64,000 nucleotides of DNA from Sipunculus nudus (lineage: Eukaryota > Annelida > Sipuncula > Golfingiida > Sipunculidae): the NCBI GenBank assembly GCA_026874595.1, contig CM049311.1:55933953-55997952 (forward strand), read 5' to 3'. The translations under genes and the position numbers were made by a program. Shown piece by piece: positions 1 to 14,062 of the stretch. Numbering within the stretch: position 1 is the first letter of the stretch; every line of letters begins with the position of its first letter. The notes under the pieces are model-generated. The model did not search any database. It worked only from the letters and a program-made list of their open reading frames with translations, and was not told the origin of the DNA.

Positions 1-654
1 TTTTATGGCGGGAAATAGTCCGTTTGCAATTAACTTTTCCAGTGCTCTTAAATGCGATGTGCAAGCATAGGTATAAGGCGATCGGATATCCAAATTAGCT
101 TATTACATTTTGAATTTCCATAATCACAACCTCGTAGTCACATGTTCGCAGCAATTTTAACGATGAGATTTAAATAAGTCGGCTTTTTCCGGCTTCGGCC
201 TATGGCAAGCATATCACTATAGTTCGGAGGTGGCATCCGAAACTTAGCTTGGCAGGACCATTTAAAGCCGGACATTTTCGGACACCTTGTGGTAAATATT
301 ACAAACCCCGCTGATATAATATTTTACAGTCTGCACCTTGAATGATTTCAAAAGTAAGTGGTCCATCATTACATGAATAACTGGCTATATATTAATTTTG
401 TCATCTTTATTGCTAAATATCCCGCGTCAGTTGCACACGGGGCACTTGAATTACAAATAAAGGTACACGAGGTGCTTAGTCACGGACATATATATGACAT
501 ATATATATATATACTAGGCCTATTGAACGCTTTAACGCTTTATGTATTATGATAAATGCATCTTATTATCTTAAAGAAATGTATTGCAAATAAGCTCAAG
601 TTTGATAAGGACGCTGCGTGATATCATGTCATGTAATAATAATGCAGATATAAA
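1..654. other. non-coding, no recognised feature
   Basis: AT-rich sequence with short TA runs near 485-515. The only open frames are short and lack coding character. No gene, RNA or clear repeat boundary was identified. Confidence 0.6.
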
Positions 655-1283
655 CTGCAATGTCTGCGAGAGACAGTGGCGTTTCACCTAAACATCGTCT
701 GCTGTAAACATCGTGGGCAGTCGCGAAATTAGAATCATTTATAAATTATGCTTTCAAAATATATTTGGGGTCGACAAATTAGAGGAATTAAAATCGCTAA
801 ATTGGAATAAAGTCAGTATTACATAAAACTAAAATCGGGTAAGATAGTGAAGTGGGAGTTCACTTCAGGAAAGTCACCAACGAATCTCCGCAGATTTAAG
901 ATGGTCCTCAGACCGGGGAAGTGTTTCAGTAACTATGGCAAATGCTGTGATTTAATAAAAATGCCCGATTCTGCAATGTCTGCGAGAGACAGAGGCGTTT
1001 CACCTAAACATCGTCTGCTGTAAACATCGTGGGCAGTCGCGAAATTAGAATCATTTATAAATTATGCTTTCAAAATATATTTGGGGTCAAATTAGAGGAA
1101 TTAAAATCGCTAAATTGGAATAAAGTCGGTATTACATAAAACTAAAATCGGGTAAGATAGTGAAGTGGGAATTCAATTCAGGAAAGTCACCGACGAATCT
1201 CCGCAGATTTTAGATGATCCTGAGACCGGGGAAGTGTTTCAGTAACTATGGCAAATGCTGTGACTTAAAAAAAATGACTGATT
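655..1283. repeat. 316-bp tandem duplication
   Basis: Two head-to-tail copies (655-970 and 971-1283) begin with CTGCAATGTCTGCGAGAGAC and run nearly identically through the block containing GGGCAGTCGCGAAATTAG and the segment ending near GCAAATGCTGTGA. Differences are scattered substitutions plus a few single-base indels, so the duplication is fairly recent. No open frame spans either copy. The unit could be part of a larger mobile element, but no terminal repeats are visible. Confidence 0.9.
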
Positions 1284-1995
1284 CGGCCGTTTATGCCGCA
1301 TTTTGTATGAGGGGACTGCGAGTTAACGTTTAACGGGGATTCATATATAAATGTCTACTGACAAACGGAGAAATCTTGAACTAAGCTGCATGTCTTTCTT
1401 TACATTCCCGAACTTTCATGGTCTTTTTAATTACATTAAGGAATTCACGGCATTTTCCCGGCCCGGGAACCGGACTTTTTGAATTTCCCGGACTTTTCGG
1501 GACCTGTGGGAACTATGTTTAATAATATTAAATCTTAATATAATATTATATCCAGCAGTGCATGTTGGCATTCCTGAATCATAATCAGTTAATATCCCTT
1601 TCATTCTAGATCTCCTTTTTTAATAGTGTTCGTCTACTTATTCCCAAAATATATTCAAAACAAGATTCTGAAATGCTGTACAAAACCAAAGTAACATTCT
1701 ATAATTACTTATAATATTTTTTTGAATGGCTTCAGTATGTTTTGTGCAGAATTTTTCATAAACATTTGTCTTTTGCCAAACTAAGCTTTCATAATTATTT
1801 TGTATATTGAAAACTATAAGCCCAACCTAAAATATACTTTTATTGCATTGATATCAATATCATGTGGAAATTACCCTGTCTACAGATCTGCCTTTTTGTT
1901 TGCATGATAACTTTTTTCGGAGTATGTTTAGTGCAGTATCTCTGCAAGTCCAGTAACATGCACAAGAACACATCAATAACAAAAGTGTGCCAAGT

Positions 1996-2185
1996 GCAGT
2001 AAACCTGTAACTCACGTTACAGAGGTATTGCAATAGCAAAACTTGAGTAACATGGTTATTCCATTATGCTTATAATAATTAACTAATTAAGTAAGTTCTG
2101 TATATACGATAGCAATCAATATATGCTTTTTCAGAATAGCATGAAAAGTCAATTTATGAAAAAATGTGAGTTACAGGGTTACTGT
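1996..2185. mobile_element. small inverted-repeat (MITE-like) element
   Basis: A segment of about 190 bp is bounded by inverted repeats. The left end reads GCAGTAAACCTGTAACTCAC. The reverse complement of the right end reads ACAGTAACCCTGTAACTCAC, matching at about 18 of 20 positions. No coding capacity is visible and no target duplication was found, so the superfamily is unknown. Confidence 0.45.
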
Positions 2186-2483
2186 ACGGGGGTGCGATAT
2201 ATCATCAATGATATGAGATACGTAAAATGGTGTGAAGCTGACGTCATTTGAAAATAATTTTATCTACATTTTTGAAGGTTCTATAAATCTGTTTCTTTTC
2301 TACTTAAATGTTTTACCATTTCCTTGATAAGAGTTAATTTATACCATCTGATGCCAGTCGCTTTAACCGATATCACATGTATCACTACACTTTTGATATA
2401 GATCTTCATCATCTTAATTCTGGATTGCTTGTATAGAAAACAGATTTTCATTTCTCCATTTCTATTATGCACCTTTTTCTGTC

Positions 2484-2503
2484 GGGGGGGGGGGGGGGGG
2501 GGG
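2484..2503. repeat. poly-G run (20 bp)
   Basis: An uninterrupted run of 20 G. Similar runs occur at 16210-16236 (C), 57961-57986 (G) and near 62380-62418 (G). Length may be uncertain because such runs are hard to sequence. Confidence 0.9.
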
Positions 2504-5092
2504 CTCTATTTTGTTCTTTAAACTGCGCATCGGTTAATGTGTTACGCATGTTAACCAGTTTAGTACCTCCTACCACTAAAATATTAAGAGTTTTATCATA
2601 TAACAATGGCTGTATTCCCATATATTGGTGTTGAAACTGGTAATAATTACGTTGGCAATTATGATTTTATATTTATATTCTCTTTTTAATTTCATATAGT
2701 TCTTTGAATAAATTTTTTTCATCTTTACTATCCGGATTCTGGATGCACATGTTTTCAGTGTATGTACTGATCTAGTCTTTACTATAGAAAAAAAGAACTG
2801 TCCAGCTTAGAGAGAACAAATTTCTATTGGACTCTGCCATAAAATTATTATCTTCAGGTTAGAGCGCAATCGAGTCTGCATGGTGTACATTTTATATTTT
2901 GCCGTATGTCATATTGATCGCGAAGCATCTACCCCTTCTGGTTACTTTGTACTGGCTTCTTACATTTTCCACCTCGAAATTTATAATTTTTCGTCTTTGC
3001 CTGGTCTAGATTTACAATGATGTCCACACTAAGCACAAAGTCCAGTTGCTTATGTATTTTTGTATTATTAGTCCCGCCGTAGGAGGGATGACTACTAAAA
3101 TTGTCCGTGTCTGTCTGTCCGTCCAGCCCCATTCTTTACCATATCTCTGATACCCTTGCTGCTTTCTTCACCAGACTTACTCAGCACATGACTGACATGT
3201 GATTGTAACCTGCAGTTGTTCACCACCTCTGTTTAACGAGTGTCTGCGCTCCGAAGTGGTCTTTTTCATTTTCCTGTAGATAAGTCAGTGAATAAGAACA
3301 CTTTAGCCTTCATGTCTATGCAATGATTCCTTGGAGCTAGGGGAATTCAATGAATATACTATATTGAATAGAATTATTTCAGACTAATGTTTCTCACGGG
3401 GTTCAAATTTTGCTGATCGCGAAATTTTCTGATTTACATGTTTATATATGGTGCAAAATCGTTTACCTTTAATTGGATGAACCACTTCACCGATCAGGTT
3501 TAGGCAAATCGATCACATGAGTGGTATGTGCTTTACCCTGCAAGTGGTGCCACCACTGTTTAAAGAATTTCAGAGTAAAATGTTACAACCATGACAGGAA
3601 TCTATTTGTTCAAATCTGCTCGGTTTGGAAAAATACATCCCCATTGCTCCCAGTTAAAACATGGTCATCTAAATAACTAAAAAGCTAATCATACATTTTC
3701 TTTGATCAAATCTCAGATTGTATTTTGTAAGTTTTTTTATATTTTTTAAACAGGTGTTTTCAAGATGTCAGAACATTTGGGTATCACCGATACAACACTT
3801 TCCTTGGTAAACATATAGCGGGGACTATTTGTGCCTCTCAGTCCTTGTTTTTTGGGGGATTTTTGAGACTATATATATTTATATATATATTTTTTAAATC
3901 CTTTGGATGTAAGTAAAATACGAAATCTGATGTTTGCATTTTTTTCATGGTCTCTAGGGCAGCCATTTTTATTTATAAAAAATTGCAACTATTAAAATAT
4001 GCTCAATAATTCAGTTTCTGTATCAAATCTGTTTATTATCGGTAGGCTAAACATTTATCTATAGCGATTACATTTAACCAAGATCAGTAACAATCATTCA
4101 AATATTACCTAAAGGAGAAGATTTAAATGAAAAATATGTTTGTGGTCTCTACGGGGGCCATGTTGAATTTAAAAAATGATGACTATCAAATATACTGCTG
4201 GATCCAGGAGGGAAGTTGCCCACCGTAAATGTACACTGTTACCCCGATTTTTGTCATTTTACATATCAAGGTCTTTCAGGCCTTTATGACCGGGGTAACA
4301 GGCCGTGAACTGGAAACGCAAAAACATTTTCACTTGCCCCCCCCCCCCCAAAAAAAAAAAAAGCTACATGAACAATTATCATTTTCATGCAAATTTACAT
4401 CCACACTGAACAAACAATGTATCTTTGCATTCCCATGTTTTTGGCGTAAAGAACTGTTATAAGGTTCATTATTTTATGACTGGATGCATTGTTATATCCT
4501 AAAAATGCAAATTACTTCCAGGTATTCTTTTAGTTATTTCCTCAACCATTTAAATTATACCTGGCATAACCTTTTGAAATTGGTATATACATTTATTGGA
4601 AAGTTTAAATATTATAATGGTAATTGCTAGCAGCATTATTTAGGTTATAAATGAGTATATCTTCCATCTTTTGATATTCAAATTAATTGAAACGACGCTA
4701 AGAAACTTGTTTTCCTTTATGACCCAGTCCACTTACAGTGAATCCAGACCTATGTTTTCTTGAAGAGGATCTTGATATTTAGACTATATGTGGCAATCAG
4801 GCGTTAATTATAAATGGATGTCATCATGTTTTTTTACGGATCTGATTTTGTAATCAAAATATGATGGTTAAAATCAAGACTTAACAGTAAAAAAAAAAAA
4901 CAACATTTTTTTATATCATAGACATAACAATTATACAAGTTGACTCATTTTCTTAAAAAATACTATTAATAACCATTTCCTCCATGGATTAAATTAAATC
5001 ACTGAATGCAGAAATCTACAAGCAGTGTTGCACCTGTGTAGGCGGAAAGGTCCGCATTTAATTAGGTGTTATATTAAACTAATTAAACTTAA

Positions 5093-5426
5093 TAAAAGTT
5101 ATGGTTCTCAGGCACCTCCCGCATCAATTTTAAACCCCCGGATCAAAAATTTTTATTTTGATTTTCAATAGAAACTTACCTATTTTGAGCTTCAGCCGCT
5201 CGGACATATCTTTCAAGAAGATAAAATCATACAGTTTCCTTTTTTATGTCATGCTTTTACTTGTTTAGCAAAATAAATCTGTTATTATCATGCTTTTCCC
5301 TTATCATTTGACATTTTTATCGAAACATACCAAAAAATTAACAATAAAAAAAAAAAAAACGCCCGCCCGCATTGATTTCTGAAAAAAAAGTGCCTGAGAA
5401 CCATACTTTTTTTTTTTATTTTGGCC
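5093..5426 (-). mobile_element. Harbinger-like MITE, copy 1
   Basis: The ends carry inverted repeats: ATGGTTCTCAGGCAC near 5101 and GTGCCTGAGAACCAT near 5390, the latter followed by a T-rich tract and terminal GGCC, then TAA. The element matches 38339-38674 in opposite orientation; internal blocks such as GCGGGCG and the AAAATTTTTATTTTGATT segment are shared. The left end has lost the outermost GGCC bases. The 3-bp target site TAA, proven in the other copy, is typical of PIF/Harbinger elements. No coding capacity. Confidence 0.75.
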
Positions 5427-8400
5427 TAAAATATTTTATTTTATATTTTCCCAGGTTGCTGGACAAAGTGGCAGCGATGCGTCAAGAATGCAGTGATTCA
5501 ACCCCTTATATCTTTTAAACAGGGGCGGATACAGGATATTGGAAAAGGGGGGGGGGCTCAAACCTTGATACATTAAAACAGTATCGGAAATGCTCACGGT
5601 CGAAAATCTTCTCAGTTACGTTCCGTCAGAAAGTGCAAGAAAGGTGAGACAACTGTTTGAGAGGCTGGCGACGATGAAAGTAAATCATGACTGAATGGTG
5701 ACAAAAAAAATCAAGTGGAAGAAAATCGAATTTTATTGCTCGAATGTCGTGCAAGAGTCACATGCACGACATGTATGCCAACTCCGGGCGAACTTTGGTC
5801 CAAATTTCACCGAGTTCAAACTCAGTGTAGGTCAAAGTGAAAATGGCCGTTTATTCGCGTATATTTTCACGTTTTGTTGTATCTCAAATTGGTCGCAAAC
5901 AGTTTCACCCCAGTGAGATACGGGCTTTATACATGGCTCTCGCAAACAGAGTAAATAGGGTGCGAGACGCTGTAGGATTTTCCCCACAGATAATAGAAAA
6001 CAACACAAATTTAAGTTAAATTTTACCACATGGCAGAAAGATCTGTTCTTAACCTTATACTGCCAGTCTGATAGTTAAACATGATAAACAGGCAGCTAGA
6101 AGGGTCGCGGCTACTGTCGATTATCCCTTAGCCCCTTAACACGTCTCAGTGACTAAACCAAGTGCTTGACCAGACGCTGGCCACTGCGTCTGCATCATTC
6201 AAGTGCACGCATCAGAGTGAGTAGTTATTAATGGGTTAGTCCAAATACTGATAGCTACGGCGTAGTAGGCCTGATGTCTTACACCCTCCCCCCCCCCCTT
6301 TTTTGTGTTAAATAAAAAGACATCTTGGCCGTATACAAGCAAAAGCAATTTTGAACAGATGCACATAACAGCCTCAAAGTAAAAAACCCGGGGGACAGTG
6401 ATTCCAGGAAAAACCTTGAGCTTGTAATTAATTGTGCTTGGACCTGACACAGCTGGCAGTATTTATTTTATATAACTGTAATGTCTTAATCTGTTCCCAC
6501 TCCCACAATATTGTAAATTGGTAAGTTTATTCAAATAAACACATTAGTTAGTAATGGAATGATAACAACATAGAATAGCATTTCATGCATCAGTAAAACA
6601 TTAATGTTTGCAAGCATAATGTCCAATTTGGCTGCACTGTGTCAGCATAGCACAAAATATATAAGAGAGTCCTACTCATATATTACTGAGCATGTAGCAT
6701 TCAAAAATGTCTTTCATTATAACTTTGCACAAAGTGGCATGTCCATAGGCAGATTTTATTTATTGTTTTGCTAATTAAAAAAAAATATATTTATGTTAGG
6801 GGCACTGCTGCTGGGCAACATCAATTGTATCCCCCGTGTTGTAACTTGTAGCTGTGCTGAACATACTGGTGTGTGCAGGAGGCAGAACATGTACGTCATT
6901 CTCCTGCAAAGAAATAAAACAACGCCGCAGTATCTATTCCACACAAATTATATCACAATATATATAAAAATAACAACCCTGACTTAGAAATCAATGTGAT
7001 TTTGTTTTTAATGACTACCGCTTAGAGCTTACAGGTCTGAATAACTTTGACATTGTATACTGATATGGTTAATGTAACAATTATCATATATAGGTTGAAT
7101 GAAGAATATGGTCAGGTCATAACAATGCATTACCAGGGTTTATATGTACCTAAATGGATGCAAACTTGCATGAATGACAATTAAACTCAAAGTATAATAA
7201 AATGTTTTCATAATCAATTGTTATATTTGGTTATGCAAGTTATGTTATAATAATAGGAAGAAAGTAAGCTGTAGTAAAAGAATACTGTATAAGTTTGCAA
7301 AGAGTTTGCAAATCTTTAATGCAGAGAGTGAACAAGCTAATAACAAGCTAACAGATGTATATTGGGTGTAATTCCTAAATCAACATGTCTGTTTTAATAG
7401 ATTCAATTACTTACATTAAACGTTTAAATCCAGTAATTTAAAATGTGTACTACTAGAAATAGAAATGAGCTGTTTATTTTAAATATCCTATGTTGTTTAA
7501 ATTACTTAACTGTGTATAAAAAGGTGGATAATGGCATCCCCAAATATTACAATATGTTTCCTGTTTCGTAAATGCCACCTTAAACACACTTGACAGTCAC
7601 CAAAACACGCATACTTCTCAGCCAGATTTAACTAGTCTGGGATATTACAAGACTTTCCTGACAGTATTTCCTGACACTCGAAAGGTACACAAAGCTACTG
7701 CACCTGATAACCGTTTTGACAGCTGACTGCTTAATAAACAGAGACATGACATAAGGCCAGGTGCTTAGTAGATATCAGACTTTATATATACAGGATTATA
7801 TAGTGTGAATTGTATATAAAAGGAGGGCGATTATTAGGGTTTGGGAGATCACAAAGGCTGATGGTCGTTGTGTGTTACATCATCTGATGCTAGTGAGTAG
7901 GCTCGACAAATATGCCTGAACTTGTGAATTGTATTATCTCACTGTGAATGCTCATGTGACTGGACATGTGATAGATTCTTTCAATATAGCTATTTACCTA
8001 ATTTAGAAATACCTCTTTTAGTTGTCACAGGTGTTAACTAGGGGCTTTATTTTTTCTGTTCAAAACCGAAATATATTTAAACTGTATCTCAGAGAGAACT
8101 AGTTACGTTAATTTAATATATATTATTCAGAGGGGAACGCCTATGTCTGGTTTGTTATTTAGTAATATTTACCACTTAAGAGTTTTCATTAAAAGTTTAG
8201 ATGATTGATTTTAACCACACAAAAATACCCATTACAATTTAAATTTTAAACGATTACTGACCTTGGCCCTTAAACAACAAATTCTGCACCTGTACTTATA
8301 GAATCAAATTATAGGTTATCCATTTAAGCCTTAGAGTTGGACCTTTTTTTTTAATTTTTTTTGGTATTTGTTATTTTTTTCTGTTTTAATTTTTATTTAT

Positions 8401-9250
8401 TTTAATTTCATAGACTCGTACTACAAGATTGGTATCACTACTTTCACAGGTGGATGTTATTGGATCTTGGTGCTCGCATTTAATCTGTTGATAAAATTCA
8501 TTTTAAAATGAGAAATTACTGGTTTTATTTTTCGTACATTAAATTTTAATTGTTAAGTAAATTATGATCTTAAGTATTTAAATAAATATGAAATGTACCT
8601 TATTAAATTTTTATTTTATAGTATATTCTTTAACAAGCTTTCCCCTATGGGTTAAGTGAATGAAATATTGTCTGCTTGGCCCTACATGGGAGCAACTGAT
8701 TATCAGATGAAACATGTCACTAATTGCTGCCTCGGCCAGGGAATGACGTTCATATTTATGACTTTTTACAGGGTCAGCATATTTTTTTTAGAATCGTCTG
8801 CACAAATACACTTATTGGTTTCCTTAGAATTTTTTAATGTTTAATAATTATTTTAAAGCTAAAGTGTTTTAATCTCTTAAATTTATAAATTGAAAGATCT
8901 TGTTCAGTCACAATATTGAACCCTTGAAACCAGCCTAATAGATCTAACAAAGATCTACAAAAATGAAGAATGATATTATTATTTTTAGACTGTATTATAA
9001 GCTTACTTTAACATTTATTGTTGTATGGATAAATAATGGGACATATTGATATAACAATATTTTATTCAGTTTGTCGTTTTTTTTATTTTTATGTCAACTT
9101 TAAACAAAAGTTTGCACCTAATCACTCTATCTATACATATATATGTAGCACGTAATCAGAATAATTAAAAAATGAATGATTGCCTGTCCCCTTTTTATCA
9201 TAACAATTATATAGTTCTGCATTGCGAAAAAAAAGGATTTATAGAGCCTT

Positions 9251-9253
<3 letters not shown>
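5427..9253. other. gene-free stretch
   Basis: Only short open frames occur. One dispersed repeat (5960-6250) is shared with 10160-10540. The rest is AT-rich with no recognised gene, RNA or element boundary. Confidence 0.5.
5960..6250 (+). repeat. dispersed repeat, copy 1
   Basis: Shares with 10160-10540, in the same orientation, the run from GTAGGATTTT through AACAACACA, TTTTACCACATGGC and AAAGATCTGT to TGCCAGTCTGA and the segment ending in GTGCACG/CACCC. Divergence is moderate, with insertions in the second copy. Family not recognised. Confidence 0.8.

Positions 9254-9304
<51 letters not shown>
9254..9304. repeat. (TA)n microsatellite
   Basis: About 25 TA units. The two overlapping reading frames here that give alternating Ile-Tyr strings are by-products of the microsatellite. 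Confidence 0.98.
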
Positions 9305-9309
<5 letters not shown>

Positions 9310-11394
9310 CAACGCTTACTTGACATAACAACCTTTAAACCTCATCTTTTACATTAACTTATTAAGCACACTGCTCCATCTCTATACAATTAGTTCATGC
9401 TGCCTTACCTGGCTCTGTACTATGAACAAATACACTCAAAGTAATTAAGTAACATTTTCTACAGTTTCTACATTTCATGCACATCAAAACAATAGTGGCA
9501 CATACCTGTGTCAATAAGTACAATACTTTAGTACATTTTCTCACAATATAGGCCTACCTCCGGGCCGATCATTTGACACCACACTTGTGTCATTCTTTAC
9601 ACACAGGTTGCTCAAGGGCACAGTTTTTCGTATTTTTTTTTAGTTATACAGCCAGTCCTCGTTTGAGCGCTATTGAAAGTTTTCAAACTACTAAACTACT
9701 ACTAAACAGGTTCGCCTTATGTCGACACGTTTGAACCTTTCGAGCGCTGAGGTCATTTTCATGCCTTTGAACTACGGCAGTTCCCTATTTCCAGCCACTC
9801 AGGGCCATTTCTCATACCATTTACAGCAATTATATATTTCAAGCCGCTCAGGGCCATTTTTCATGCCAACTATAGGGCAATATAATATTTCCAGCCTCAT
9901 AGGGCCCTTTTTGTTACGTACTATAGTATATTGTACTCTATGACACTTAACACAAACACAAAATTCACATACCGTACTATTTTCAGGAATCTAGAACTTC
10001 TGGATTGGGTGGTCTTCTTCATCTTCAGCCTTCTTAATTTATCTACCTAACTAATTTATGTGTGGCAGTACATTTTTAAAATTTTGAAGAACAAATAATG
10101 CCAAACATGAAAGTTCGAATCACTGCTCGTAAATATTTTAGATTTACAAACTGGCAAACGCTCGCCAGTGTAGGATTTTTCCCATAGATAATTGAAAACA
10201 ACACAGAAATTTAAGTTAAATTTTACCACATGGCCAAAAGATCTGTCCTTAACCTTATACTGCCAGTCTGACAGTTAAATATGATAAACAGGGAACTAGA
10301 AGGGTCGCAGCAGGCTACTGAACTTCGCCATATGTCGATTATCCCTTAACACGTCTAAATGACTAAACCTATAGTGCTGACCAGACGTGGGCCATGTCTG
10401 CATCATTTAAGTGCACCCAGAAGAGTGAGTAGGCCTGTACATACCGGCTGTAGACCAGCCTACTTTACAATATGGGTGGCATTAATATGTCAGTACAAAT
10501 ACTTATAGCTAAAGGTTAGTAGGCCTTATGTCTTACAACGCAATACACGGTGCTGCTTTACGGTATTAAGCGTATACATAATTCTGTTTATCATATATGT
10601 ATACAGGATGTTGAGCCGTCACTTTTGTACAATCCTGTATATCCGCCCCTGGTATTTTTACTCTTGTTAAGAAATCGTATTCGGGAAGTCATATTGTTTG
10701 ATCAGGGACTTAACGTACTCTACTATTTATTATAATATTCCTAGAAAAACATGTAAAAATATTTTTTTTCTGTCACCATAGTTCTGCATTTATATATATT
10801 TATAAATCATATAAAATTTGGTTTAGTGTATTCAGTTACGGCGCGTGATCATGAATACATCAGATTTATTTTTAGACACTGGTCATGTGGTCAATTAACT
10901 GATCAATGATAAATTGGGAAAGGGATTAATAATAAATATACAAAAAAATGAAATATATTACAACCAAGCTGCATGGGGGTCCAGCTTTCTCATATATATA
11001 TGCTATATATACCCACACACACACACACATATATTCCTGTCACTATCTGTGTGACACAATTTAAATATATATTTCAAATATGAGCCTATATATTTGATAC
11101 ATAAGGTATTATGGTCCGGTATATAGGTTACTTTAAATCAGGTGTAGATATTTATTATTTCATAGTTAACGTAGAAGTGGAACCAAATTAAGTCTATTAT
11201 TCCATTTATTAATTTAATTATTAAACAAGACCTACAGGACTAATGCGAACCTGTGTATTAGGATATACACCAGGTATAATGCTTCAATGTTGAACCATTT
11301 TTTTCATATATATGAACAATGCAAGTACTAAACATTTTGAATAAGAAACAATTACACAAACATCACTGCTGAAATTCTGGCATGGGTGCACACA
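9305..11394. other. gene-free stretch
   Basis: Contains short repeats of the type CAGGGCCATTTnTCAT around 9795-9915 (three spaced copies about 60 bp apart), the second copy of the 5.96-kb dispersed repeat, and a (CA)n run near 11010-11030. No gene was recognised. Confidence 0.5.
10160..10540 (+). repeat. dispersed repeat, copy 2
   Basis: Second copy of the 5960-6250 family, with additional sequence around 10320-10345 and 10435-10500. See the first copy for shared blocks. Confidence 0.8.
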
Positions 11395-12060
11395 ATACAA
11401 AAATGACTGTAGCTGGCACCACCAGTCTTGTCTACAACGATGCAATCAGAGATGTATAAATATGCCCAATTTCAGACTGATATATCAAACCCCTCCTGAA
11501 AAATAAGCAGGGACACACACTGTGCAAAAATTATTGTAGGTGGCACCACCAGTCTTGTATACGACAAAGCTATTCGATATGTATAAATATGCCCAATTTC
11601 AGGCTGATATATCAAATTCCTCCGAAGAAATAGCCAAGGCACATACACTGTGCAAAAGTCACTGTAGGTGGCGACACCTGTCTTGTGAACTAGAAAGCCA
11701 TCAAAGACACTGTTTTTAAACAGGTCAAAATATCAGGCCTTACCTGATTGTGATGCACTGGGCTGACCAGGCTTAGGTGAGAAAGGCATTTGCCCCTAGT
11801 GAACTGTGACAAATTGCTGGCTCAGGCTACTGCACTGAGTGAACTTTTGACCTGTACCTGGTTGCACTGAGTATTCTCTTGACCTGTTGCATAATCTGAC
11901 ACAGTTGGCAGTCTGCCAAAGCTATAAATCGAATGAAGCTACTGCACTGAGTGAACTCCTGACCTATACCTTGCTGCACTGAGTGAACCCTTGACCTGTT
12001 GCCTAATCTGATATAGTTGGCAGTCTGCCAAAGCTATGAAAAGATTCAGACTGACCTTTG
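11395..12060. repeat. two adjacent tandem-repeat blocks
   Basis: Block 1 (about 11395-11700) has three copies of a roughly 127-bp unit. Each contains GTGGCACCACCAGTCTTG or a close variant, ATGTATAAATATGCCCAATT and CTGATATATCAAA. Block 2 (about 11813-12060) has two copies of a roughly 112-bp unit with GCTACTGCACTGAGTGAAC and AGTTGGCAGTCTGCCAAAGC. A diverged part reappears near 12300-12400. No coding potential. Confidence 0.8.
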
Positions 12061-12149
12061 GACTGATGCCAAATCTGAAATATTAGCCACACCATTGCAT
12101 AAGCACACAGATTGGCTCCACATGCAGCCCGGAGGGGCATGACACTGAT

Positions 12150-12297
12150 GAGGTTATCACATGATACTCATGAGGTGATCACATGCTACCCATGAGGTGA
12201 TCACATGATGCCCATGAGGTGTTTACATGACATCCATGAGGTTATCACATGATGCCCATGAGGTGTTTACATGACACCCATGAGGTGATCACATGCC
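12150..12297. repeat. 22-bp minisatellite, about 7 copies
   Basis: Seven in-register copies of a 22-bp unit beginning GAGGTGATCACATGATG. Variants alternate GTGATCACATG, GTTATCACATG and GTGTTTACATG. Each core contains the palindrome TGATCA or a derivative. Confidence 0.9.
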
Positions 12298-12959
12298 TTG
12301 TGCTTGGCTACACTGATTGAACTCTTGAATTATACCTGGCTGCACTGAATGAACTCTTCATCTGTTGACAAATCTGAAACAATTGGCAGTTTCTCAACCA
12401 TTCAAGATACAGACACGATCTTGGCCTGTTGGTAAATCTGTTTACACGTACTGAAAGACTGGCTAAATGCTTTTTTTCAAGCTGATATTCATATACTTTT
12501 TATTAAAATATCGAGAATAATAAAAGATGCAGTCCTTTCCTTGTTTAAGGTCAAATAATTCTGCCAAAAAATCATTTAAGGAAACTTGAACAAAGGCCAC
12601 TTTAGAATAATTTTTGTACAATGTCACAGAAGTTATAATTGAAACAACAATTTTGTAGAAGAACAGTTTTGCAGGCCTCAGTTTGAAATAAACATAATAA
12701 TGTCCATGATACCAACTTTTCATGACTCAACCAAAAATCAACGAACTCAATTTATTCTTCTATGATTGAAAGAACCATGTCTTAGGATAATTCTTTTGAA
12801 AAATTGAACCATTTAACTTGACAGTTTCATCACAAACATTTTTAAGCTGAAAGAGGCTAAATTTATGAGGTGTTTGCCCATAAACAAGGGACCCATAGAT
12901 CACGACGCTCAGCTGTATTTGTCTATTAGGATGTTTTTAAAGAAATTGTTATGAATGAC

Positions 12960-13770
12960 GGTCCTGTGACCTTAACCAATGACCTTGTGACCAAAAACTC
13001 TGAGAACTAATTATCCCTGACCTTGCAGCATTTGGATTTTAGTAACATTCTTAAAAAAAATGCGGGTCCAGTGACCTTGACCGCTGACCAGGTAACCTCA
13101 GAATCTACAGATTTTTTTCCACTTTTGGCAAGTAAGCCATGTGTGAAAGATGGAATGTTTGGGATGAAAAGTTTGATTTACATTGCATCCACAATCATTT
13201 TAAAGATATGGCTTCTGTGACCTTCACCTTTGAACCCTGAAAATCAAAATATTTTTTTATTAAATGGTTGGTCATTAATAAATCAAGTTTGAAGCCAAAG
13301 CAGAATTATCATCCATAAACTAGTTTATGAATGAATGGGCCCTGGGACCTTGACCTTTGACCCTATGACCAAAAAATTAACAGGGGAGTAATATCTTGAA
13401 GATGGAAGGTTTGTGATGAAAAGTTCAGCTTGAAATGCATACACAGTCCTGTGACCTTAACCTTTGACCTTTGGATACTAAAATTGACAGGGTTCTTACT
13501 TTAGTGGTAAGCCATATAAAAGTTAAGTTTGAATCCAATATGTCAGGCTAAACTGGAGTTATCATTTGGAAACTAATTTGTGAACAGACAGCCCCTGTGA
13601 CCTTGACCTTTGACCTTGTCACTAAAAATTCATTTATGCTCTCCCTATACTGGAAAGTCAGCAAAAAGTGCAAGATGGAAAACTTGGGATGCAAAGCTTG
13701 GCTTAAAATGCAGCCATAATCTTTTTAAATAAGTGAGTCTTGTGACCTTGACCTTTGACCTCATGGCCCT
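12960..13770 (-). repeat. array of AGGTCA-type half-sites inside copy D
   Basis: TGACCTTGACCTTTGACC or close variants recur at about 140-bp intervals (near 13075, 13220, 13350, 13455, 13600 and 13745). On the minus strand they read as AGGTCA direct repeats with 1-bp spacing. The intervening sequence, roughly a 140-bp unit with ACTAATTTGTGAA and TTTAGTGG blocks, is itself repeated and diverged. Confidence 0.75.
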
Positions 13771-14062
13771 AAAATCATACAGGTTCTTTCTTTAGTGGTG
13801 GGCCATGTGACAGTCATGTCTGAAATCCATATGTCATTCCAACCTGGAATTATCATCAGGAAACAAATTTGTGTGGATAGACGGTTGGACAGACAGACAG
13901 TCACATGAAGAAACAGACAGACAGGGGATTACTATAGAGCATCCACTTGTGACCAATAAACACACCAGGTTTTGGGACACTAGACGGAATCAAAGATGTG
14001 AAACTGACATGATTGTTGTCATTTTATAGTAAAAAAAATAGAAAAATATTCGTAAAAATAAG

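Larger units (their letters stand above)
1284..5092. other. gene-free repeat-rich stretch
   Basis: Apart from the small inverted-repeat element at 1996-2185, nothing here resembles a gene. It contains a run of 20 G (2484-2503). Around 3068-3560 is a segment with TCTGTCTGTCCGTCC, the kind of sequence found near the starts of other dispersed elements in this window. There are C and A runs near 4338-4362. The short open frames look like chance. Confidence 0.5.

Noticed and set aside
9127-9357. Frames rich in Ile-Tyr
   Set aside because: Translation of the (TA)n microsatellite. The same applies at 18680-19075 and 52191-52556.
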